A stretch of 64,000 nucleotides of DNA from an uncultured Phycicoccus sp. (GTDB taxonomy: Bacteria > Actinomycetota > Actinomycetes > Actinomycetales > Dermatophilaceae). Shown one piece after another: positions 9,627-18,899 of the stretch. A program made the translations under genes and the position numbers. Numbering within the stretch: position 1 is the first letter of the stretch; the number at the start of each line of letters is the position of its first letter. The stretch lies in NCBI RefSeq assembly GCF_947495705.1, contig NZ_CANLZR010000001.1:434001-498000 (forward strand), given 5' to 3'. The notes beneath the pieces were generated by a model. That model had not been told where the DNA came from and searched no databases. It saw only the letters and a program-made list of their open reading frames with translations.

Positions 9627-10540
9627 TGGCCGAGGTCGCCCTCGGCACGGGGGGCGCGCCCGCACGGCCGCGCCGGCGACATGTGGGGTGGGTCCCCTAC
9701 GCGCTGCTGGCTCCCGGGCTGCTGTGGCTGCTCGTGTTCTTCGCGGCCCCGATGTTCACCCTCGGCTCGCAGTCCCTCCAGGAGGGCAACGTCTTCGACG
9801 GGTACGTGTTCACCGGCAACGTGTCGGTGTACGCGGACGCGCTGCAGAAGTACTGGCCGCACCTGCTGCGCTCGGTCGGCTACGCCGGCGCGGCGACGGT
9901 CTTCGCGCTGCTGCTGGCCTACCCGCTCGCGTACGTCATCGCCCAGAAGGCCGGGCGGTTCCAGAACCTCATGCTCGTCCTCGTCGTCGCGCCCTTCTTC
10001 ACGAGCTTCCTCATCCGCACCCTCGCGTGGCGCACGATCCTCTCGGACACCGGGCCGGTCACCGAGCTCGCCCAGCGGCTGCACATCACCGACCTGCTCC
10101 AGGCCGCGAACCTCATCAACAACGACACCCTGCTGTCCTCGAAGTTCGCCGTCATCGCGGGGCTCACCTACAACTTCCTCCCGTTCATGATCCTGCCGCT
10201 CTACGCGTCCCTGGACCGCCTCGACCACCGGCTCGTCGAGGCCGCCGAGGACCTGTACGCCTCCCCGTTCCAGGCCTTCCGGCACGTCACCTGGCCGATG
10301 TCGCTGCCGGGCGTCGTCGCCGGGACGCTCCTGACGTTCATCCCCGCCGCCGGCGACTACATCAACTCCCGCCTGCTCGGCAACACCCAGACCATCATGA
10401 TCGGGCAGGTCATCGACACCCAGTTCCTCCGGGTCCTCGACTACCCCCTGGCCGCCGCGCTGTCGTTCGTGCTGCTCCTGCTCATCCTCGCGCTCGTCAC
10501 GACGTACGTGCGCCGGGCCGGCACCGAGGAGCTGGTCTGA
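9626..10540 (+). CDS. potB: Polyamine ABC transporter permease PotB
   Basis: A 304-residue inner-membrane permease with about six predicted transmembrane segments after a short basic N-terminus. The cytoplasmic EAA loop that contacts the ATPase is visible as EAAEDLYASPFQAFRHVTWP (about residues 206-225). The ATG at 9626 overlaps the potA stop (TGATG). It pairs with the following permease to form the channel for putrescine/spermidine import. Confidence 0.92.
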   Translation: MAEVALGTGGAPARPRRRHVGWVPYALLAPGLLWLLVFFAAPMFTLGSQSLQEGNVFDGYVFTGNVSVYADALQKYWPHLLRSVGYAGAATVFALLLAYPLAYVIAQKAGRFQNLMLVLVVAPFFTSFLIRTLAWRTILSDTGPVTELAQRLHITDLLQAANLINNDTLLSSKFAVIAGLTYNFLPFMILPLYASLDRLDHRLVEAAEDLYASPFQAFRHVTWPMSLPGVVAGTLLTFIPAAGDYINSRLLGNTQTIMIGQVIDTQFLRVLDYPLAAALSFVLLLLILALVTTYVRRAGTEELV

Positions 10541-10541
10541 C

Positions 10542-11336
10542 ATGCGCTGGCTCCGACGCCACCTCCTCGTCATCGTGGCGATCCTCGTGCTCGTCTACAT
10601 GCTCATCCCCAACGCGGTCGTCGCCGTGTTCTCGTTCAACAACCCCGTGGGCCGCTACAACTACACGTGGCAGGAGTTCTCCGTCGACGCGTGGACGAAC
10701 CCGTGCGGCGCGCAGGGCATCTGCGACTCCCTCGGCCTGTCCCTGCGGATCGGGCTCGTCGCGTCGCTCACGGCCACGGCGCTGGGGACGATGATCGCGT
10801 TCGCCCTGGGCCGCTACCGGTTCCGCGGCCGGTCCGGCACCAACCTGCTGATCTTCATGCCGATGGCGACCCCGGAGGTCGTCATGGGCTCGAGCCTGCT
10901 CACGCTCTTCCTCATGATCGGCCTGCCCTCGGGCCAGCTCGCGGTGACGATCGCGCACATCATGTTCTGCATCTCGTTCGTCGTCGTCGCGGTCAAGGCC
11001 CGGGTCGCCACCCTCGACCCCCGGCTCGAGGAGGCCGCGGCCGACCTCGGGTCGACGCCGGTGCAGACGTTCCTGCGGGTGACCTTCCCGCTCGCCTTCC
11101 CGGGCATCCTCGCCGGCGCCCTGCTCGCGTTCTCGCTGAGCTTCGACGACTACATCATCACCAACTTCAACGCGAGCCCCAGCTCGATCACCTTCCCCAT
11201 GTACGTGTGGGGCGCCGCCCAACGCGGGGCACCGGTGCAGGTCAACGTCATCGGCACGATGATGTTCCTCATCGCGCTCGTCGTCGTCGTCGCGGGGCAG
11301 CTGCTCACGGCCCGCCGCGACCGGGCCCGGTCCTGA
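10542..11336 (+). CDS. potC: Polyamine ABC transporter permease PotC
   Basis: A 264-residue permease with about six transmembrane segments and an EAA loop (EEAAADLGSTPVQTFLRV, about residues 164-181), the second half of the PotBC channel. The ATG lies one base after the potB stop. Its stop again overlaps the next start as TGATG, extending the coupled chain to the saccharopine-dehydrogenase-like gene. Confidence 0.92.
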   Translation: MRWLRRHLLVIVAILVLVYMLIPNAVVAVFSFNNPVGRYNYTWQEFSVDAWTNPCGAQGICDSLGLSLRIGLVASLTATALGTMIAFALGRYRFRGRSGTNLLIFMPMATPEVVMGSSLLTLFLMIGLPSGQLAVTIAHIMFCISFVVVAVKARVATLDPRLEEAAADLGSTPVQTFLRVTFPLAFPGILAGALLAFSLSFDDYIITNFNASPSSITFPMYVWGAAQRGAPVQVNVIGTMMFLIALVVVVAGQLLTARRDRARS

Positions 11337-12631
11337 TGGGCGGCACCGCGGGCACCGCAGGAGCGATGCGGGTCCTCATGGTCGGCGCCGGCGGGGTCGG
11401 CGACGCCGCTGCCCGGATCGCCGCCGACCGCGACTTCTTCGCGGCGTGGGTCGTCGCCGACCACGACGTCTCGCGTGCGCAGCGGACGGTGGCCGCGGCC
11501 TCGGCCCGCCGCGCGGGGGAGGCCCGGTTCAGCGCCGCACAGGTCGACGCCTCGGACCCGGCGGCGGTCGAGGCCCTCGCCCGCGAGGTCGGGGCGACGC
11601 ACGTCCTCAACGCCGTCGACCCGCGCTTCGTGGTCCCGATCTTCGAGGGCACCCGCGCCGCCGGCGCCGACTACCTCGACATGGCGATGAGCCTGTCGCG
11701 GCGTCACCCGCAGGAGCCGTACGCCAAGGTCGGGGTCAAGCTCGGCGACGAGCAGTTCGCCCGGGCGGGGGAGTGGGAGGCCGACGGTCGCCTCGCCCTC
11801 GTCGGGATCGGGGTCGAGCCGGGGCTGTCGGACGTCTTCGCCCGGTACGCCGCCGACCACCTGTTCGCCGAGATCAACGAGCTCGGCACCCGGGACGGCG
11901 CGAACCTCGTCATCCGCGACGAGCACGGCACCGAGGTGTTCGCGCCCGGGTTCTCGATGTGGACGATCATCGAGGAGTGCCTCAACCCGCCCGTCGTCTG
12001 GGAGAAGGACCGCGCCGGTGAGCCCGACGGCGGCTGGTTCACCCTGCCGCCGTTCAGCGAGCCCGAGGTCTTCGACTTCCCCGAGGGCATCGGCCCCGTC
12101 GAGTGCGTCCACGTCGAGCACGAGGAGGTGCTCCTCATGCCGCGGTGGCTCGACGCGAAGCGGGTCAGCTTCAAGTACGGCCTCGGCGAGGAGATGATCA
12201 CCATCCTGCGCACCCTGCACACCCTCGGCCTGGACCGCACCGACCCGGTGACCGTCGGCGGCGTGCAGGTCAGCCCCCGCGACGTCGTGGCCGCGGTGCT
12301 GCCCGACCCGCTGACCATCGGCCCTCGGATGGAGGGCAAGACGTGCGCCGGGGTGTACGTGACCGGGACGGGCACCGACGGCCGCCCGCGGAGCACGTAC
12401 CTGTACCACGTCGTCGACAACGCCGACACGATGCGCGAGTACGACAGCCAGTGCGTCGTCTGGCAGACCGCGGTCAACCCCGTCATCGCCCTCGAGCTGC
12501 TCGCCGCCGGCACCTGGTCCGGGGTCGGCGTCCTCGGCCCGGAGGCCTTCGACGCCGTCCCCTTCCTCGACCTGCTGGCCGCTCCGAAGCCCCAGGGCTA
12601 CGGCTCGCCCTGGGGCCTCGAGGACCGCTGA
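11336..12631 (+). CDS. Saccharopine dehydrogenase-like (Lys9 family) oxidoreductase in polyamine operon
   Basis: A 431-residue protein starting with a Rossmann motif, VLMVGAGGVGDAAA (about 13-26), and a long catalytic domain with the saccharopine/carboxynorspermidine dehydrogenase layout. Such enzymes reductively couple, or oxidatively cleave, secondary amines using NAD(P). The start overlaps the potC stop, so it is translated with the transporter. An alternative start is ATG 11366 (MRVLMVG). Family knowledge includes carboxy(nor)spermidine dehydrogenase, which acts on diamines; catabolism of spermidine-type secondary amines would also fit. No lysine-pathway genes are nearby. The reaction is not established. 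Confidence 0.75.
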   Translation: MGGTAGTAGAMRVLMVGAGGVGDAAARIAADRDFFAAWVVADHDVSRAQRTVAAASARRAGEARFSAAQVDASDPAAVEALAREVGATHVLNAVDPRFVVPIFEGTRAAGADYLDMAMSLSRRHPQEPYAKVGVKLGDEQFARAGEWEADGRLALVGIGVEPGLSDVFARYAADHLFAEINELGTRDGANLVIRDEHGTEVFAPGFSMWTIIEECLNPPVVWEKDRAGEPDGGWFTLPPFSEPEVFDFPEGIGPVECVHVEHEEVLLMPRWLDAKRVSFKYGLGEEMITILRTLHTLGLDRTDPVTVGGVQVSPRDVVAAVLPDPLTIGPRMEGKTCAGVYVTGTGTDGRPRSTYLYHVVDNADTMREYDSQCVVWQTAVNPVIALELLAAGTWSGVGVLGPEAFDAVPFLDLLAAPKPQGYGSPWGLEDR

Positions 12632-12657
12632 GCCCAGGGGACGGCCCGACTGCGGCC

Positions 12658-12663
12658 TACCCT
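12658..12663 (+). promoter_or_regulatory. Possible -10 box upstream of gabD-like gene
   Basis: TACCCT fits TANNNT and lies 41 bases before the gabD-like start. It could give that gene its own transcript in addition to read-through from the transporter operon. No convincing -35 is visible. Confidence 0.3.
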
Positions 12664-12704
12664 CGACCCAGGCGCACCACCCAGCCCCCGACCCGGAGGA
12701 GCCC

Positions 12705-14165
12705 ATGACCATCACCCAGAAGTCGCTCATCGACGCGGTGCCCACCGGGCTGCTCATCGGCGGCACCTGGCGGGAGGCCAGTGGCGCCGCCCGGTTCGAC
12801 GTGCACGACCCCGCGACCGGCGGCACGCTGACGACGTGCGCCGACGCGACCCCCGAGGACGCGGTCGCGGCGCTCGCCGCCGCCGCCGAGGCGCAGCCCG
12901 CCTGGGCTGCCACCGCCCCGCGGGACCGCGGTGAGATCCTGCGCACGGCGTTCGAGGCCGTCACCGCCCGCGCCGACGAGTTCGCGATGCTCATGACCCT
13001 CGAGATGGGCAAGACCCTCGCGGAGGCTCGCGGCGAGGTGACCTATGGTGCGGAGTTCCTGCGCTGGTTCTCGGAGGAGGCAGTCCGGGTCCGCGGCCAG
13101 TACGCCGTCGCTCCGAACGGCGCCACCCGGCTGCTCACGATGCGCCAGCCCGTGGGGCCGACGCTCATGATCACGCCCTGGAACTTCCCGCTCGCCATGG
13201 GCACCCGCAAGATCGGTCCGGCCGTCGCCGCGGGCTGCACCATGGTCATCAAGCCGGCCGCCGAGACCCCGCTCACCATGCTGCACCTCGCGCAGGTGCT
13301 CCAGGAGTCCGGTCTGCCCGCCGGGGTCCTCAACGTCATCACGACGACCGACAGCGCGGGCGCCTGCGCGCCGGTCATCCGCGACCCCCGGCTGCGCAAG
13401 CTCACCTTCACCGGCTCGACAGCGGTCGGGAAGAAGCTCGTCGAGCAGTCCGCCGAGCAGCTGCTCCGGGTCTCGATGGAGCTCGGGGGCAACGCGCCCT
13501 TCCTCGTCTTCGAGGACGCCGACATCGACGCCGCCGTCGACGGGGCGATGCTCGCGAAGATGCGCAACATCGGTGAGGCGTGCACGGCCGCCAACCGCTT
13601 CTTCGTGCACGAGTCCGTGGCCGAGGAGTTCACCCGCAAGCTGGCGGCGCGGATGGGGGCCCTCACGGTCGGCAAGGGGACCAAGAAGGGCGTCGACGTC
13701 GGCCCGCTCATCACCGACAAGGCCCGCGCCGACGTGCACGCCCTCGTCGAGGACGCCGTGGGCCGCGGCGCCCGGGTGCTCACCGGAGGGGCCGTCGTGC
13801 CGGGACGTGGCCACTTCTACGAGCCGACCGTGCTCGCCGACGTCCCCGACGACGCCCGGTGCCTCACCGAGGAGATCTTCGGCCCCGTCGCCCCCGTCGC
13901 CACCTTCGCCGACGAGGCCGAGGCCGTCGCCCGCGCCAACGCCACCGAGTACGGGCTCGTCGGGTACGTCTACACCCGCGACAACGCCCGGGTCCTGCGG
14001 GTGGCGGAGGCGCTGGAGTTCGGGATGGTCGGCATCAACACCGGCATCGTGTCGAATCCCGCCGCGCCGTTCGGGGGCGTCAAGCACTCCGGTTTCGGGC
14101 GCGAGGGCGGCGCCGAGGGCATCGAGGAGTACCTCGAGGTCAAGTACGTCGGCATCGCCACCTGA
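12705..14165 (+). CDS. gabD: NAD(P)-dependent succinate-semialdehyde dehydrogenase
   Basis: A 486-residue ALDH of the GabD type. Catalytic Cys293 in GEACTAA, base Glu259 in MELGGNAP and Asn160 in TPWNFP are all present. It would oxidise succinate semialdehyde to succinate, the last step of putrescine to GABA to succinate degradation. ATG 12705 has a good GGAGGA site 5 bases upstream. It follows the saccharopine-dehydrogenase-like gene after 73 bases. No GABA transaminase as a separate gene is seen here; the class III aminotransferase at 3638-5080 could serve both steps. Confidence 0.88.
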   Translation: MTITQKSLIDAVPTGLLIGGTWREASGAARFDVHDPATGGTLTTCADATPEDAVAALAAAAEAQPAWAATAPRDRGEILRTAFEAVTARADEFAMLMTLEMGKTLAEARGEVTYGAEFLRWFSEEAVRVRGQYAVAPNGATRLLTMRQPVGPTLMITPWNFPLAMGTRKIGPAVAAGCTMVIKPAAETPLTMLHLAQVLQESGLPAGVLNVITTTDSAGACAPVIRDPRLRKLTFTGSTAVGKKLVEQSAEQLLRVSMELGGNAPFLVFEDADIDAAVDGAMLAKMRNIGEACTAANRFFVHESVAEEFTRKLAARMGALTVGKGTKKGVDVGPLITDKARADVHALVEDAVGRGARVLTGGAVVPGRGHFYEPTVLADVPDDARCLTEEIFGPVAPVATFADEAEAVARANATEYGLVGYVYTRDNARVLRVAEALEFGMVGINTGIVSNPAAPFGGVKHSGFGREGGAEGIEEYLEVKYVGIAT

Positions 14166-14241
14166 TGACGGCCTCATCCGTTGGGACAGGATCCGGGCCA
14201 GGTCGGTGCGCACGGGGCACCGGGGATGGTGGACTGACGCC

Positions 14242-15282
14242 ATGACTGAGTTGCGGAGCCCTCACCGCACCGACCGGCGCCGGTCGGTGCGGACCCTGCT
14301 CGACGAGACCGACGACGCCCTGCGCCACGGCGACCGCCCCGGCGCGGTCGTGTGGCCCACCGGGTTCGACCTGCTGGACTCCACGCTCAACGGCGGCCTG
14401 CGCTCCGGCGAGCTCGTCCTCCTCGGCGGCAGCGAGGGTTCCGGCAAGACGACCCTGGCCGTCCAGATGATCCGCAACGCCGTGAGCAGAGGGCGGCACG
14501 CCGTCATCTTCTCCTTCGAGCACGAGGCGCAGACCGTGGTCCAGCGGCTGCTCGGGCTCGAGGCCGCGTGCGCCGCCGAGGCCTCCGACCAGCCGGTGTC
14601 GTCCGCAGCCAACGTGCACGCGTTCCGCGCCGTCTTCGAGGCCGAGGACCCGCACCGGCACGGTCTGGCCGAGGCGCTCGGCCAGCTCGCGTACGGGCGG
14701 GCGGCGCTCAGCATGATGGACGCGTACGCCGAGCGGCTCCACATCCACGAGTCCAACAGCCAGACCACGGTCGAGGAGATCGCCGACGTCGTCATGGCCA
14801 TCGCCGAGGAGGCCGGCGAGCCGCCGGTCGTCCTCGTCGACTACCTCCAGAAGATCCCGCGGCCCGGGGTGCAGGAGGACGAGGTCAGCCGCATCACCGT
14901 CATCACCGAGAGCCTCAAGGACCTCGCGATGGAGCTCGAGTGCCCGGTCGTCGCGATCTCGGCGGCCGACCGCGAGAGCCTCAGCAGCGGGCACCGGATG
15001 CGCACCCGCGACCTGCGCGGGTCCTCGGCGCTGGCGTACGAGGCGGACGTCGTGCTGATCCTCGCGAGCAAGGACAACATCATTTCGCGCGAGCACCTCG
15101 TGTACGACCTCGGCGCGATCAAGATCTACCGCCGGTGGTCGGTCATCACGGTCGAGAAGAACCGGCACGGGACGGGGTCGATCGAGCTCGAGGTGCAGAA
15201 GAACTTCGAGTACGGCCGTTTCTACCCCACGGTCCGGGTCGTCTCCGAGCGGCTCATCGAGGAGCGCATCTTCACGACGTGA
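14242..15282 (+). CDS. Stand-alone DnaB-like helicase C-terminal domain ATPase
   Basis: A 346-residue RecA-fold protein. Walker A SEGSGKTT at 64-71, Walker B VLVDY at 197-201, and a downstream VEKNRHGTG segment (304-312) that matches the arginine-finger/KNRxGxTG region of replicative DnaB helicases. The N-terminal primase-interacting DnaB domain is absent; only about 30 residues precede the ATPase core. The family name (DnaB C-terminal domain protein) is supported; the role is not. It may act on DNA repair or as a KaiC/RadA-like regulator. The dxr gene follows immediately, possibly with a GTGA overlap at its stop. Confidence 0.8.
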   Translation: MTELRSPHRTDRRRSVRTLLDETDDALRHGDRPGAVVWPTGFDLLDSTLNGGLRSGELVLLGGSEGSGKTTLAVQMIRNAVSRGRHAVIFSFEHEAQTVVQRLLGLEAACAAEASDQPVSSAANVHAFRAVFEAEDPHRHGLAEALGQLAYGRAALSMMDAYAERLHIHESNSQTTVEEIADVVMAIAEEAGEPPVVLVDYLQKIPRPGVQEDEVSRITVITESLKDLAMELECPVVAISAADRESLSSGHRMRTRDLRGSSALAYEADVVLILASKDNIISREHLVYDLGAIKIYRRWSVITVEKNRHGTGSIELEVQKNFEYGRFYPTVRVVSERLIEERIFTT

Positions 15283-15329
15283 CCGGGGCCGGGCAGCGCA
15301 CCGACGAGGCCGCCGGTGACAATGGACCG

Positions 15330-16532
15330 GTGACTCTCCGCACCGTCGCCGTCCTCGGCTCCACCGGCTCGATCGGCACCCAGGCGCTCGAGGTCGTCGC
15401 CGCCCACCCCGACCGCTTCCGCGTCGTCGCGCTCTCGGCCGGCAGCAACGTGCCCCTCCTGGCCGCCCAGGCCGCCGCGACCCGCGCCGAGCTCGTCGTC
15501 GCGGCCGGTGGGCGGGTCGAGGACCTCCGCGACGCCATCACGACCGCGGCGGGTGACCCCACGTACCGGCCGGAGGTCGTGGTCGGCGACGACGCCGCGA
15601 CCACCGCGGCTGGCTGCGGCGCAGACGTCGTCCTCAACGGCATCACCGGCTCGATCGGGCTGCGCCCCACCCTGGCGGCCCTCGCCGCCGGCTCGACCCT
15701 GGCGCTCGCGAACAAGGAGTCGCTCATCGTCGGCGGCCCCCTGGTCAAGGCCGCGGCCGCCCCCGGGCAGATCGTGCCGGTCGACTCCGAGCACAGCGCC
15801 ATCGCGCAGTGCCTGCGCGGCGGCCGGGCCGCCGAGGTCCGGCGCCTCGTCGTCACCGCGAGCGGCGGGCCGTTCCGGGGCCGCTCCCGGGCCTCGCTGG
15901 CCGAGGTCACCCCGGAGCAGGCCCTGGCGCACCCCAACTTCGCGATGGGGCGCGTCATCACGACGAACTCGGCGACGCTCGTCAACAAGGGGCTCGAGGT
16001 CATCGAGGCGCACCTGCTCTTCGACGTCCCCTTCGACCGGATCGAGGTGGTCGTCCACCCGCAGCAGCAGATCCACTCGATGGTCGAGTTCCACGACGGG
16101 TCGACGATCGCCCAGTGCGGCCCGCCACGGATGCTCGTGCCCATCGGCCTGGGGCTGTCCTGGCCCGACCGGCTCGAGGACGTCGACGTCCCGTGCGACT
16201 GGACCCGGGCGCAGTCCTGGGAGTTCCACCCCCTGGACGACGAGGCCTTCCCGGCCGTACGGCTGGCCCGGCAGGTCGGCCAGGCCGGGGGCACCTTCCC
16301 GGCCGTCTACAACGCGGCGAACGAGGTGTGCGTCGACGCCTTCCACGACGGGCTCCTGCCCTTCGTCTCGATCGTCGACACCGTCGAACGCGTCGTCGAG
16401 GCGCACAATGGGAGTGAGATCGACGCGTCGAGCGTCGACTCGGTGCTCACCGCGGACCGGTGGGCCCGGGGCCGTGCCCGTCAGCTCGTCGGGGCCGGAG
16501 CCGTCCAGCAGCACTCGGGAGAGAGTTCGTGA
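15330..16532 (+). CDS. dxr: 1-deoxy-D-xylulose-5-phosphate reductoisomerase
   Basis: A 400-residue DXR (IspC), converting DXP to 2-C-methyl-D-erythritol 4-phosphate with NADPH, the second step of the MEP isoprenoid pathway. Visible motifs: NADPH loop GSTGSIG at 10-16, LANKESL, the metal/substrate segment [21 protein letters not shown] and [12 protein letters not shown]. The chosen GTG at 15330 puts the motif at the usual distance from the N-terminus. An in-frame GTG at 15279 would overlap the previous stop and add 17 residues; neither has a perfect ribosome site. The stop overlaps the M50 protease start (GTGA), a coupled pair. Confidence 0.95.
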   Translation: MTLRTVAVLGSTGSIGTQALEVVAAHPDRFRVVALSAGSNVPLLAAQAAATRAELVVAAGGRVEDLRDAITTAAGDPTYRPEVVVGDDAATTAAGCGADVVLNGITGSIGLRPTLAALAAGSTLALANKESLIVGGPLVKAAAAPGQIVPVDSEHSAIAQCLRGGRAAEVRRLVVTASGGPFRGRSRASLAEVTPEQALAHPNFAMGRVITTNSATLVNKGLEVIEAHLLFDVPFDRIEVVVHPQQQIHSMVEFHDGSTIAQCGPPRMLVPIGLGLSWPDRLEDVDVPCDWTRAQSWEFHPLDDEAFPAVRLARQVGQAGGTFPAVYNAANEVCVDAFHDGLLPFVSIVDTVERVVEAHNGSEIDASSVDSVLTADRWARGRARQLVGAGAVQQHSGESS

Positions 16533-17893
16533 CCACCCTCGCGTTCGTCGTCGGCGTCGTCTTCATGGCGGTCGGCCTCGCGCTGTCCATCGCCCTCCAC
16601 GAGGTGGGCCACCTCGTGCCGGCCAAGCGGTTCGGGCTGCGGGTGCCGCAGTACATGGTCGGGTTCGGTCCCACCGTGTGGTCCACCCGTCGGGGCGAGA
16701 CCGAGTACGGGCTCAAGGCGATCCCGCTCGGCGGCTACATCCGGATGATCGGGATGTTCCCGCCCCGCCCCGGCGACCCCGCGGGCACCCTGCGCGGCTC
16801 GAGCACCGGGCGGTTCAGCCAGCTCGTCGACGAGGCGCGCGCGGCGAGCCTCGAGGAGCTCCGGCCCGGCGACGAGGACCGGGTCTTCTACAAGCTCTCG
16901 GTCCCCAAGAAGGTCGTCATCATGCTCGGGGGGCCGACGATGAACCTCCTCATCGGCGTCATCCTCCTCACGATCCTCGTCACGTCCCACGGCATCCTCA
17001 CCCCCCAGCCGGGCGCCGTCGTCCAGTCCGTCTCGCAGTGCGTCGTCCCGGCCACCGACGTGACCCAGACGGTCTCCTGCGAGGGCCGGCCCGCGACCCC
17101 CGCGCTGGCCGCGGGGATCCGGCCCGAGGACCGCATCGTGTCGATCGGCGGCGCGCCGGTCGAGGAGCTGACCGACGTCAGCGCCCTCGTCCGCCCGGCC
17201 GCCGGGAACCCCGTCGACATCGTCGTCGAGCGTGCCGGCGAGCGCCTCACACTCACCGCCACCCCGATCCGCAACGTGCTGCCCGTCCTGGACTCCACCG
17301 GCCTGCCCGTCGTGGGGCCCGACGGGGTCGCCCAGACCGTGGAGGCGGGCTTCCTCGGGGTCACGACCCGCCAGGCCGCCGAGACCGTCCGGCAGCCGAT
17401 GAGCGCCGTCCCCGAGATCCTGTGGACCGGGCTGAGCAGGACCGCGGTGGCGCTCGTGCACGTCCCCGAGCGGATGGTGGGGGTGTGGGACGCCGCGTTC
17501 TCGGGCGCCGAACGGCAGGTCGACGGCCCGATGTCCGTCGTCGGGGTCGGCCGGGTCGCCGGCGAGGCCTCCTCGGGGCGCCTCGACAACCTCACCGGCG
17601 GCTCCTTCGCCGACCGGTTCTGGTTCCTCGTCGGCCTCATCGCGACGCTCAACCTCGTGCTCTTCCTGTTCAACCTCATCCCGCTGCTGCCGCTCGACGG
17701 CGGGCACGTCGCGGGCGCCCTCTGGGAGGGCACGAAGCGGCAGTGGGCCAGGCTCCGGGGCCGCCCGGACCCGGGGTTCGTCGACGTCGCGAAGGCGCTG
17801 CCATTGGCGTACTCCGTCGCGATCCTGCTCATCGGGATGTCGGCCCTGCTCATCTACGCCGACGTCGTCAACCCCATCGACCTCGGCGGCTGA
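16529..17893 (+). CDS. M50 site-2 protease (RseP/Rip1 family)
   Basis: A 454-residue intramembrane zinc metalloprotease. The zinc motif HEVGH sits at 24-28 inside the first membrane helix, a PDZ-like domain lies in the middle (about 170-290), and the second metal motif LDGGH is at 389-393 near the last helices. Actinobacterial homologues (Rip1 in Mycobacterium tuberculosis) cleave anti-sigma factors and other membrane proteins. GTG 16529 overlaps the dxr stop and has a GGAGAGAG site; upstream in-frame codons belong to the dxr region. The dxr-protease-ispG order is a known actinobacterial arrangement. Confidence 0.92.
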   Translation: MTTLAFVVGVVFMAVGLALSIALHEVGHLVPAKRFGLRVPQYMVGFGPTVWSTRRGETEYGLKAIPLGGYIRMIGMFPPRPGDPAGTLRGSSTGRFSQLVDEARAASLEELRPGDEDRVFYKLSVPKKVVIMLGGPTMNLLIGVILLTILVTSHGILTPQPGAVVQSVSQCVVPATDVTQTVSCEGRPATPALAAGIRPEDRIVSIGGAPVEELTDVSALVRPAAGNPVDIVVERAGERLTLTATPIRNVLPVLDSTGLPVVGPDGVAQTVEAGFLGVTTRQAAETVRQPMSAVPEILWTGLSRTAVALVHVPERMVGVWDAAFSGAERQVDGPMSVVGVGRVAGEASSGRLDNLTGGSFADRFWFLVGLIATLNLVLFLFNLIPLLPLDGGHVAGALWEGTKRQWARLRGRPDPGFVDVAKALPLAYSVAILLIGMSALLIYADVVNPIDLGG

Positions 17894-17917
17894 CCGCCGC
17901 CGCGGTCCGGGCGGTCA
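17891..17917. terminator. Hairpin formed by two convergent stop codons
   Basis: TGACCGCC (17891-17898) pairs perfectly with GGCGGTCA (17910-17917) around an 11-base loop. The TGA of the protease gene starts the left arm and the complement of the coiled-coil gene's TGA ends the right arm. It could serve as a compact bidirectional terminator. Confidence 0.5.
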
Positions 17918-18865
17918 CGCGCCGACCAGCTCGTCCCGGCGGGCCCGCAGCTCCTCGACGTGCTCGTGCAGGCCGACGAGCCGCTGCGAGGTCGTGCCCA
18001 GCGCCTCCCGTACAGCGGCCAGGGCCGCGTCGACCCGCGCGGCCGCGTCCTTGATGCGGGAGCGCACCGACCAGTCGGTGACGAGGTTGTCGAACCAGAC
18101 GTCCAGACCCCGGGTGAGGCCGTCGATGCCCAGGTCGGCGCGCAGCCCGGTCAGGGCGCCCGGGTCCCGCAGGGCGCTCGCGAACTCGACGAGGTCGTGC
18201 TGTGCGGCCGCGATGCTGCGGGACGCCTCCTCGGCGTGCTGGTGCTTGACCGACGACGCCAGCATGCCGCCGCCGGCGAAGGTGTCGTAGGTCGACCACG
18301 ACCCGGCCGACGACAGCCGGCGTGCGGCGCTCTCGAGGCTCGCGGCGGCGCGCGCCCCGGCCGCGCGGGCGCGCTCGAGGTCGGCGACCTGGCCCCGGGT
18401 GGCCTCGAGCTCGGCGCACACGGCGTCGAGCTCCGGCGCCAGCGGCGAGCCGGCGGCGCGCAGCGCGTCGGCGTGCGCGGAGACGGCCTGTTCGCGGGCG
18501 GTGGCGGTGTCGCCGAGCACGGCGAGCCGCCGGTCGACCGTCTCGGCGCGGGCCTCGACCGCCTGCAGCCGGGTCAGGGCGGCCCGGGCCGCGTCTCGGG
18601 CCCTGGCCTCCTCGGCCCGCTCGCGGTGCAGGTCCTCGACCCGGCTGCCCCGGAGGGAGGCGACGAGCGAGGTGAGCCCCGGTCCCTCGAGGCGCTCGAC
18701 GTCGCGGGCCTCCTTCTCGTGGGACTCGCGCGCCCCGACGGCCCGCTCGCGCAGCGCCGCCTCCTCCTGGCGGAGCCCGGCGAGCTCGGCGCGCAGCCGC
18801 ACCGCCTCGGCGTGCGCGGTGAGCGCCTCGTCGAGGGCGGTCCGGGTCGGGGGCTGGGTGCTCAT
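17915..18865 (-). CDS. Predicted coiled-coil protein of unknown function
   Basis: A 316-residue protein dominated by Ala/Glu/Arg/Leu heptad-like sequence: long helices at about 8-75, 75-175 and 270-316, with a less repetitive middle (about 178-250, including STYDTFAGGGMLASS). No signal peptide or membrane span is evident. ATG 18865 has an AGAGGA site. The gene lies on the opposite strand between the M50 protease and ispG, splitting the usual co-directional order. Its 34-base spacer to ispG holds back-to-back promoter boxes. No enzymatic motif is recognised. Confidence 0.75.
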   Translation of the reverse strand: MSTQPPTRTALDEALTAHAEAVRLRAELAGLRQEEAALRERAVGARESHEKEARDVERLEGPGLTSLVASLRGSRVEDLHRERAEEARARDAARAALTRLQAVEARAETVDRRLAVLGDTATAREQAVSAHADALRAAGSPLAPELDAVCAELEATRGQVADLERARAAGARAAASLESAARRLSSAGSWSTYDTFAGGGMLASSVKHQHAEEASRSIAAAQHDLVEFASALRDPGALTGLRADLGIDGLTRGLDVWFDNLVTDWSVRSRIKDAAARVDAALAAVREALGTTSQRLVGLHEHVEELRARRDELVGA

Positions 18866-18882
18866 GATCCTCTGAGGAACGG

Positions 18883-18892
18883 ACCGTACCCT
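18883..18892. promoter_or_regulatory. Overlapping divergent -10 boxes (coiled-coil gene / ispG)
   Basis: TACCCT (18887-18892, plus) ends 7 bases before the ispG ATG, predicting a leaderless ispG message. On the minus strand TACGGT (complement of 18883-18888) overlaps it by two bases and would start the coiled-coil transcript with a short leader carrying its AGAGGA site. The two promoters would compete for polymerase. Confidence 0.45.
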
Positions 18893-18899
18893 GGGTTCC

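Noticed and set aside
13573-14241. Extended 5' frame of the DnaB-like gene reaching into gabD
   Set aside because: It overlaps the well-supported gabD frame and lacks any recognised domain before the ATG at 14242.
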